A stretch of DNA of 64,000 bases from JAJZXY01 sp046706185 (GTDB lineage: Archaea > Thermoplasmatota > Thermoplasmata > Sysuiplasmatales > Sysuiplasmataceae). The translations under genes were made by a program, and so were the position numbers. Location: positions 1-64,000 of the forward strand of contig JBJKPR010000003.1 in the NCBI GenBank assembly GCA_046706185.1. Direction: 5' to 3'. Shown in pieces: positions 58,168 through 64,000 of this stretch (position 1 is the first letter of the stretch; each line of letters starts with the position of its first letter). The notes below the pieces were generated by a model, which was given only the letters and a program-made list of their open reading frames with translations, made no database searches and was not told where the DNA came from.

Positions 58168-61100
58168 CTACTTTCTGCCCTTCCTCCTGGTCATTGCCAC
58201 AGCCGCGACAGCTGCAACTATCACGACTACGATCACTACCAGGATAATTATGTCCGTCAGTGGCAGTGGCGACTGCGATGGAGAAGCTGGACTGACAGCC
58301 TGGAGGGTTATGGGCAGGTTCCTGGTCTGTCCGGTGGATAGCGTAACGTTGTCGTAGTATGTCTTGTAACCGGTGAGGGACACCACCACACTGTAGCTGC
58401 CCGCAGGCTCAGAGATGTTGAACGACCCGCCGCTTGTCGCGACAGTCACTCCGTTTACAGTCACAGTGGCATTCGATGGAGTGACTGTCCCAGTTATGTA
58501 GGAGTAATGGGTGAACTGGACATTCTGGTTCGCGCTGGTCCCGCTAACTGTAATCTGGCCGCCGAAGGGCGACGCGTAGTAGCCTGTTGTGTTCGTCACC
58601 GAGAACGAATATGTGCCGTTAGGCTCGTTGAACGTAATCGATGTGCCTGACGACGTCTGTTTCACGCCGTTCAGTGTGGCTGACCAGGATGTTCCAGAAG
58701 GAAGGCCCGATTCGGTCAGCGTAACAGCGTAAGTAACAGCCGTGAAACTGACTGCAGCGCCAGTTGCAGCGCCCGCAACTGTCAGAGAACCCGAGCTCGA
58801 TGACAGCGTGTAGCCGGAGACCTTCCCTACCGAATACTGGTAAGTGCCGTTAGGCTCGTTGAATGTTATGGAACCTGTCGTGGAGGATGATGTCTGGCTG
58901 CCGAGCGTCACGCTCCAGCCTGTCCCTGAAGAGAGACCGCTCTCGGTGAAGGTCACCGCATATGTCACAAGGCTGAACGAGACGGGAACATTCACAGGCG
59001 ATCCTGAGACGGTAAACGAACCTGTATACGCGGCAGGCGCGTAAGTTCTGTTGCCCGAGGCAACTGTATACGAATACGTTGAATCTGGTTCGTAGAAGGA
59101 GATTGTGCTGGTGGTTGAGTGGAACGACTGCCCGTTTGTGAGATTGACAAACCACTCTGTCCCAGATGGCAGACCGCTTGACTGGAAAGTCACCTGGTAC
59201 CCTGTTACAGCGCTGCTTCCAAGCGGGTGGTAGTCATAGACACCGTTGGAGATAAGATATGGCTGCAGCGTTCCGTTGGCATAGGCTGTGTGCCAGTCGG
59301 CCCAGTAATTCCCTGTCAGGCTCAGGTTGAAATAGTTGCCTGAGACGGAATACGCCTGGATATGCAGTGCACTGTAAACGGCTGTCGAGCCGTTGTTGTC
59401 CACGAAGTTGTCATTGTAGACATAGTTTCCAGTGCCTGCTGTTATGCTGACACCGTATCCTGTGTCGCCACTGATGTCGCTGCCAGTTATGCTGTTTGAA
59501 CTTCCAGTGACGCTGATCCCGACTGCATCCTCGTATGCATAGAGGTTGGAGAACGTCGAATTGTCGGTCTCAATCAAGAAACCTTCAGCGCCGCCGTACG
59601 ATGAGTTGACATTTGAGACAGAGCTGTCGTTTCCGGAGAGGATGAAGCCATATGCGGAGCTGGACGCCTGAGCGTTCTGAAGTACGCTGCTTGAAAGCGA
59701 TATGTTCACACCGTAGTAGTAGCCGCTCTCTTGTATGGCGGCCATGGTGCTGTTGCTGATGCCCCCCTGGATAAATCCGAGGCTTGCTGGTGTGGCGGGT
59801 GTTGAGTATCCCGAGTAGAGGAATGTTCCGTTCACGTAAGACACAACGGAATCATTGAGGGCCAAAAGAAGAGCGGTGCTGTTGTTGAGTGCTGTGATGC
59901 CGCTGACAGAGGCATAGCTCCCTTCAACCAGGGCGGCCAGAGACTGGTCTGACGCCCTGATGTTGCTCACATTGACGTAATTGCCCAATATCTCTTCAGC
60001 AGCCGACTGGTTGTATGCAACCATGTTTGTCAGAGTACTGGAATTGCCCGGAGCATCGAGGAAACCAAGCGCGCCGTTAGCAGCGTAGAATCCTGACGCG
60101 CTTATGTTGGTACAGTCAATGCCGTAGAAACCTGCCGACCCGTTATAGGCAGCAAGCTGGTTAACGGTCGAGTTGTTGGTGTAGATTGCCTCGATGGCAA
60201 AGTCTCCGCCCGAAGAGTTGAAATTGCTGAGTGTAAGGTGGTTGTCGTATAAGCCAGCGAACCCTGAAGCCAGGGAGGAAGCGTTTATGTTAGATGCGGT
60301 ATCTGAGCTGCCAAAGACGACTTCAGCACCATATGCATTACCCCCTCCAGACGACACGTTGCCAGAAGCGACCACGTTGTTTATGGAGGAGTTGTTTGTG
60401 GCCAAGTAGCCCACGCCGAAGCCGTATTCACCGCTCAACGGCGCACTGACGCTGATGTTAGTGGCCGAAACAGATGTGGAATATTCGGCAATTGCTCCGG
60501 CCGCAAACCCGCCGGCCGAGGGGTCTACAACAAGATTCCCCAATGAGACGGAAGAAGAATAAACTATGACTATTCCATATCCGCCTATGCTGTTCTGCTG
60601 ATTGACCTGAATTGAATTGGAGTAGCCAATCAGAATACCGCTCTCGTTCGTTGAAACATTCTGGACGAGAATGTTTGATGAGCCAATGATGGCGATGGCG
60701 CTCGTGGGGGAAGCAAGCATCGAGATATTACGAATAACAGAATTGCTGCTTGAGAAGAAGCCGTAGACCTGATTGTAGTCAGTTGCGACGTACGAGCTGC
60801 CTCCTATGTAGTACAGGCTGTTCGCCTCGTAAACACTCTGTACTGCAAGGCTCGTACTCACACCTTCGACTGCCATGAGTATGAATTCAGGGTAGCCGAA
60901 ATCGTTGGCCTCCATGAAAGATGCGTTCAGCGTTATTGTCAGGTTGGAGATCCTTCCCGGGCCGGAAAGGAGCGATGTGATCGCAAGCGCATTGGCATTT
61001 CCAACAGCATATATTGGTGCATAAAGAAGGCCCGGGTTGGAGACCATAGCAAATACAGTTGAAGTGTTTGAACTGAAAATCGTGCTGAACTGCGAATAGT

Positions 61101-62595
61101 AGTTGGCCATCAGGAGTATGTTGTAACTGTTTGGTGACACGGTAAAGTTGAGGTTGCCGTACTGCGTTACAGGCGCAAAAGAAGTCGCGCTGCCTATCCC
61201 TGCAAATGCGAATGCCCAGGAGGGGGAGATGACTGCATTGAGTGTTATATACCCCTCAGCGGCGCCGCCAGCCGTGTTCCAAAGCCCTGAAAGGGTGGAG
61301 GGACCCTGACTGAGATACCCTGTCCTTCCCATCCAGTAAGTCGAGATTCCGGCGCTTGTTTCGCCGGTGTCTGTACCGTAAGAATAGGCGGAGGGGACAG
61401 GAGAATAACCGCTGCCATTAAGGTAATAGATGGTTGCCTGTCCGCTGAGGTTCTGTATCATGGCATTTGTTCCTCCACCCGGCCCGCCGAAGATAAGCTC
61501 AGAGTCGTAGAGGAGGCCGGCAGGAGTGCTGGAACTGCCGTTTACCTCGAACGCCGGGGCAATGGGGGTTATGGAGGAATTGAAGAGCACTGTGTCGTAG
61601 GAGCCCGAGACAAGCGGGCCGCCACCTACGCTGTAGGTGTAATTGAAGAAAACAGCGGGGCGGTTATCAAACACAGATGCGTTGTTGTAGAAGCTTAGCT
61701 TGAGAGGGTAAGATATTGGAATTGTCGGCCCTATGTCGTAATAGAAATTGGATGCAATCCCGTTTCCGCTGTAGATGGTGTTGCTGTTGAGGGAAGCACC
61801 GGAGGAGGAGAAATTCCAGATGTTGTCTATGAAAGTCAGTGAAGTGGAGTTTATGAGAGCAACATTCTGGGTCCAGTAAACACCGTTCGTGGTTCCGCCA
61901 ACGGTGACGTTTGACATGACTGTGTTGAACTGAATGCCAGAGGAATTGGAGGAGGCGGTGAGTGGTGCGTTTGCGGGTGTGCTGGTCACATAGCTGTTAA
62001 GCAGTACTGTCCCATCAAAGCTTGAAGTATAGTATGTGTAGCTCCCGGCCGCTCCGAGCCCGTAGTTGGCGAGTCCCATCGGCGCGGGAACAGAAGTGTA
62101 AAGCGGTGAGACCTGGTTTGAGGCAGTGAAGTGGAAATTGGGAAGGTAGACGTAGCTCTGCTTCACCTGCCCGCTGGATATCATGGATGAAACGTTGCTA
62201 TACAACTGGCTGAATTTGCCATTCACCTGATTGCCCGCCCGGCCGGGCAGGGAGATTACAGTCCCGAGGTAGCCGGACGCACCGGCTGTTTGATGCCCGG
62301 ACAACAAACCCTGATGGAAGGAAGAACCGAAAATTCCATTGAAAGCGTTGCGGAAATAGTTTGAATTGGGGGAAAGGGGGCCCGCTACTGGACCTGCCAG
62401 GCCAGGGGCCGCCCTTTGCGATGTGGGCACGTTTGACGTCGATGAGTGGCGCCCATTGTTGTATAAGGCTCCAGCGCCAAGCCCGAAGAATGCGACGAAA
62501 CAACCAGATAAAACAAACAGTGCAGCTATTGCAGCCACAATAAACACGCGCGATCTTGTAACTGTCCCGTACCTAGAGCAAACAAATGAAGACAA
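58168..62595 (-). CDS. Giant anchored surface protein: thermopsin, beta-helix, three sandwich repeats, PEGA, membrane anchor
   Basis: 1475 residues. After a signal/anchor (RSRVFIVAAIAALFVLSGCF) the thermopsin-like domain runs from about 145 to 450: SVPAPMGLANYGL, QFNTVMSNVTVGGTTNGVYW, NIWNFSSSG, SGSYDTVLFNS, YDSELIFGGPGGGTNA, SYGTDTGETSAGIS. A right-handed beta-helix of NosD type (about 580-1110) ends in GNYWADWHTAYANGT. Then three 75-residue repeats (VTFQSSGLPSGTEW, VTFTESGLSSGTGW, VTLTESGLPSGTSW), a PEGA domain (about 1365-1428; GTVTPSNATVTVNGV), a Ser/Pro linker and a helix with a basic end (VAAVAMTRRKGRK). The helix fixes it in the membrane. The TTG start has GGAGG 9 nt upstream. Paralogous in its N-terminal part to 51155-53512. 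Confidence 0.88.
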   Translation of the reverse strand: MSSFVCSRYGTVTRSRVFIVAAIAALFVLSGCFVAFFGLGAGALYNNGRHSSTSNVPTSQRAAPGLAGPVAGPLSPNSNYFRNAFNGIFGSSFHQGLLSGHQTAGASGYLGTVISLPGRAGNQVNGKFSQLYSNVSSMISSGQVKQSYVYLPNFHFTASNQVSPLYTSVPAPMGLANYGLGAAGSYTYYTSSFDGTVLLNSYVTSTPANAPLTASSNSSGIQFNTVMSNVTVGGTTNGVYWTQNVALINSTSLTFIDNIWNFSSSGASLNSNTIYSGNGIASNFYYDIGPTIPISYPLKLSFYNNASVFDNRPAVFFNYTYSVGGGPLVSGSYDTVLFNSSITPIAPAFEVNGSSSTPAGLLYDSELIFGGPGGGTNAMIQNLSGQATIYYLNGSGYSPVPSAYSYGTDTGETSAGISTYWMGRTGYLSQGPSTLSGLWNTAGGAAEGYITLNAVISPSWAFAFAGIGSATSFAPVTQYGNLNFTVSPNSYNILLMANYYSQFSTIFSSNTSTVFAMVSNPGLLYAPIYAVGNANALAITSLLSGPGRISNLTITLNASFMEANDFGYPEFILMAVEGVSTSLAVQSVYEANSLYYIGGSSYVATDYNQVYGFFSSSNSVIRNISMLASPTSAIAIIGSSNILVQNVSTNESGILIGYSNSIQVNQQNSIGGYGIVIVYSSSVSLGNLVVDPSAGGFAAGAIAEYSTSVSATNISVSAPLSGEYGFGVGYLATNNSSINNVVASGNVSSGGGNAYGAEVVFGSSDTASNINASSLASGFAGLYDNHLTLSNFNSSGGDFAIEAIYTNNSTVNQLAAYNGSAGFYGIDCTNISASGFYAANGALGFLDAPGNSSTLTNMVAYNQSAAEEILGNYVNVSNIRASDQSLAALVEGSYASVSGITALNNSTALLLALNDSVVSYVNGTFLYSGYSTPATPASLGFIQGGISNSTMAAIQESGYYYGVNISLSSSVLQNAQASSSAYGFILSGNDSSVSNVNSSYGGAEGFLIETDNSTFSNLYAYEDAVGISVTGSSNSITGSDISGDTGYGVSITAGTGNYVYNDNFVDNNGSTAVYSALHIQAYSVSGNYFNLSLTGNYWADWHTAYANGTLQPYLISNGVYDYHPLGSSAVTGYQVTFQSSGLPSGTEWFVNLTNGQSFHSTTSTISFYEPDSTYSYTVASGNRTYAPAAYTGSFTVSGSPVNVPVSFSLVTYAVTFTESGLSSGTGWSVTLGSQTSSSTTGSITFNEPNGTYQYSVGKVSGYTLSSSSGSLTVAGAATGAAVSFTAVTYAVTLTESGLPSGTSWSATLNGVKQTSSGTSITFNEPNGTYSFSVTNTTGYYASPFGGQITVSGTSANQNVQFTHYSYITGTVTPSNATVTVNGVTVATSGGSFNISEPAGSYSVVVSLTGYKTYYDNVTLSTGQTRNLPITLQAVSPASPSQSPLPLTDIIILVVIVVVIVAAVAAVAMTRRKGRK

Positions 62596-62627
62596 AAACT
62601 CTGCCTCCTTGGCGCCCCATCGTGTAT

Positions 62628-62642
62628 TGTTTATTTAATATT
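62628..62642 (-). promoter_or_regulatory. TATA box of the giant surface-protein gene
   Basis: Minus-strand AAATATTAAATAAAC about 35-45 nt upstream of TTG 62595, a strong archaeal TATA element, with the ribosome site GGAGG in the leader. Confidence 0.55.
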
Positions 62643-62757
62643 TGTTTAAAATTGATCGGTCTGGCACTTGCTGTTGGCGTTCACCACCCCTGCTGCTGGC
62701 ATGCGAAACATATCGGGCCCAGCGAAGTTCAAATACAGACGCCTCCTTGCTCGATTA

Positions 62758-63291
62758 GTGTCGGAACATTCTGGAGTTTTGATTGGTAAAAGGAAACAGG
62801 AAATAAGAGTAAGACACGTACTTGCTGGAGAGTGGGCTATTTACCGTCAGATGCGCCTGCGTGCTCTACAGACAGATCCATCTGCGTTCTGCACCAAGCT
62901 GGAGGATGAACAGCAGCAGAGTGAGCACTCCTGGAAGAAGAGGACCGTGGTGAAAGCAGCCTCTGGCGATGAGGCACTGTGGCTCTCATTTTCAGGTGGA
63001 AGGGCAGTAGGTATGGCAGGAATCTGCTTCGAGGATGATGGTTTCCACCTCTGCCACATGTGGGTAGACCCCGATTTCAGGGGACAAGGAGCAGGGTCGA
63101 CACTCGTCTTTGCTGCAATAGCATGGGCCAGGCAGAACAGGCCGGACACTGCCATCAAGCTCGAGGTCAACCCTGAACAACTTGCAGCAGTCAGGCTCTA
63201 TCAAAAGTGCGGCTTCGAACGGACGGGACGTCAGGAAAAAATGCCTCATTCACGATGTCAGGTGATCGAGGAGATGGTTCTGAGAGATTGA
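62758..63291 (+). CDS. GNAT N-acetyltransferase
   Basis: 177 residues from GTG 62758. The domain starts at EIRVRHVLAGEWAIYRQMRL then RALQTDPSAFCTKLEDEQQQ, the opening of many single-domain GNATs, followed by MWVDPDFRGQGAGSTLVFAAIAWA with the acetyl-CoA loop and KLEVNPEQLAAVRLYQKCGF. The frame is open to TTG 62668, but TTCAAATAC at about 62728-62736 acts as a TATA element for a start near 62758. TTG 62782 is another candidate. The likely target is an amino group on a small molecule or protein; no evidence to decide. Confidence 0.83.
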   Translation: MSEHSGVLIGKRKQEIRVRHVLAGEWAIYRQMRLRALQTDPSAFCTKLEDEQQQSEHSWKKRTVVKAASGDEALWLSFSGGRAVGMAGICFEDDGFHLCHMWVDPDFRGQGAGSTLVFAAIAWARQNRPDTAIKLEVNPEQLAAVRLYQKCGFERTGRQEKMPHSRCQVIEEMVLRD

Positions 63292-63513
63292 GGCTTGTTT
63301 AGCCGGAATGCAGAGCTGAATCGCTTTCACCTGTGAAAAATGGACCGTTCCACTTCAGAGTGTACAGTGCCGATGGTTTGGCCATTCTCGCGCAGTTGAT
63401 GTGGAAGCCACTCGATTGCAGCCCCTGGCGCAGTTCCATCTGGAGGAATGGACTGCAAACGTCACAGGACGCGAATGCGAGCTGGGACAATCGCCTTGGC
63501 CTGCAGTTTGGCC

Positions 63514-64000
63514 TCAATCTACCGAGCCTCTCTCCCGGACCTGGACCACATACAGTACACGAATGGGAAAATCACCCGCCCCCTCTTCAGTTTCCACCTG
63601 TTCGGCAGTTGTCATTGAAAGCGGTGTGACAGACTGTATGTATTTCGCTGAGAAGTAGACAAGCGTCGACCCGAAGGGCGAGTGGTCGAACGTATCCGGC
63701 CCGACATGCCTTCCCTTTCCGTACCACGGGTCGCTGGTCGACCTCACCGAGAAAAGATGCAGGCCGCCCCGCTTCAGCACCCTCGCTATTTCCTTGAAAA
63801 GAGACTGGTGTTCCTCCCTTGTGAAGTGCATGTTGAGAAACAGGTTCGAGTAAACTGCGTCATATTTCCCAGATGGGGTCGCCCCCAGGAAAGTCAGTGC
63901 GTCAGACTCGACGAGCCTCGTATCCTGGTCTCCCTCAAAACGCCTGCTCGCCTCCCTCATACCCTCTGAAGAGAGTTCGACGCCCGTGAGTTCAAACCCG
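63514..64000 (-). CDS. SAM-dependent methyltransferase, 5' end outside window
   Basis: At least 161 residues; the frame is open to the right edge (ends GFELTGVELSSEGMREASRR reading into the window). The visible part is the C-terminal two thirds of a class I methyltransferase: LVESDALTFLG, GKYDAVYSNLFLNMHFTREEH (motif post II), RVLKRGGLHLFSVRS and YFSAKYIQSVTPLSMT. The glycine-rich motif I is outside the window. Substrate unknown. Confidence 0.8.
   Translation of the reverse strand, partial: GFELTGVELSSEGMREASRRFEGDQDTRLVESDALTFLGATPSGKYDAVYSNLFLNMHFTREEHQSLFKEIARVLKRGGLHLFSVRSTSDPWYGKGRHVGPDTFDHSPFGSTLVYFSAKYIQSVTPLSMTTAEQVETEEGAGDFPIRVLYVVQVRERGSVD

Noticed and set aside
62668..62757. Extended N-terminus of the terminal GNAT gene
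   Set aside because: The 30 codons from TTG 62668 lie before a TATA-like element and are unlike GNAT N-termini.
1..64000. CRISPR arrays, insertion sequences, integrases, rRNA
   Set aside because: No regularly spaced repeats, transposase motifs, att-like repeats at the tRNA, or rRNA sequence were seen.

Overview
The window reads as a chromosomal segment of an archaeon, most likely a moderately GC-rich member of the Thermoplasmatota. The evidence is internal: an archaeal uS12-uS7-EF-2 gene order, archaeosine transglycosylase, the KEOPS subunit Pcc1, Pth2, an archaeal-type split tRNA-Leu, TATA-box promoters with very short or no leaders, and two thermopsin-like (peptidase family A5) surface proteins of the kind found in acidophilic Thermoplasmata. 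I saw no insertion sequence, phage, CRISPR array or rRNA. Taxonomy is an inference; no database was searched.

Layout. 1-3.7 kb (minus): uS12, uS7 and the start of EF-2, whose P-loop is interrupted by a 320-residue intein. 3.9-7.1 kb: two tandem GNAT acetyltransferases, TrmO-like tRNA methyltransferase and two related secreted proteins. 7.4-10.3 kb: MFS exporter, UbiA prenyltransferase and tRNA-Leu(UAA) with a 12-nt intron. 10.4-16.5 kb: aldehyde dehydrogenase, a DUF99/Pth2/membrane-protein operon, TgtA, and a Pcc1/winged-helix/membrane-protein operon. 16.6-22.2 kb: small secreted protein, a leaderless mini-ORF, MscS channel, a LutC plus fused LutB-LutA lactate-oxidation pair and a peroxiredoxin. 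22.3-26.4 kb: GH57 glycosidase, RlmE, a HAD hydrolase and PurM.

26.6-32.5 kb holds a complete kdpFABC potassium pump followed by a double universal-stress-protein gene (KdpQ-like in position) with no KdpD/KdpE, and divergent from a cytidine deaminase that shares its TATA element. 32.5-38.2 kb looks like acyl-CoA metabolism: family III CoA-transferase, an Old-Yellow-Enzyme-type oxidoreductase, and a thiolase/DUF35 pair whose thiolase carries Ser in place of the catalytic Cys. 38.2-48.6 kb: ProC, MFS exporter, phospholipase C/acid-phosphatase-like enzyme, an ABC exporter preceded by a tandem 16-bp repeat, FAH-family hydrolase, a receiver-PAS-PAS-GAF protein and TspO.

48.7-62.6 kb is an envelope-oriented region: a second ABC system with a 48-residue zinc-ribbon protein between ATPase and permease, a secreted thermopsin-like protein, a DUF4382 lipoprotein-like protein, an 892-residue polytopic protein of unknown function, and a 1475-residue anchored thermopsin/beta-helix/PEGA protein. 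The window ends in a GNAT gene and a methyltransferase gene cut by the right edge. Many genes have a TATA element about 25-30 nt upstream of the start codon, which suggests leaderless mRNAs and was used to choose several starts.
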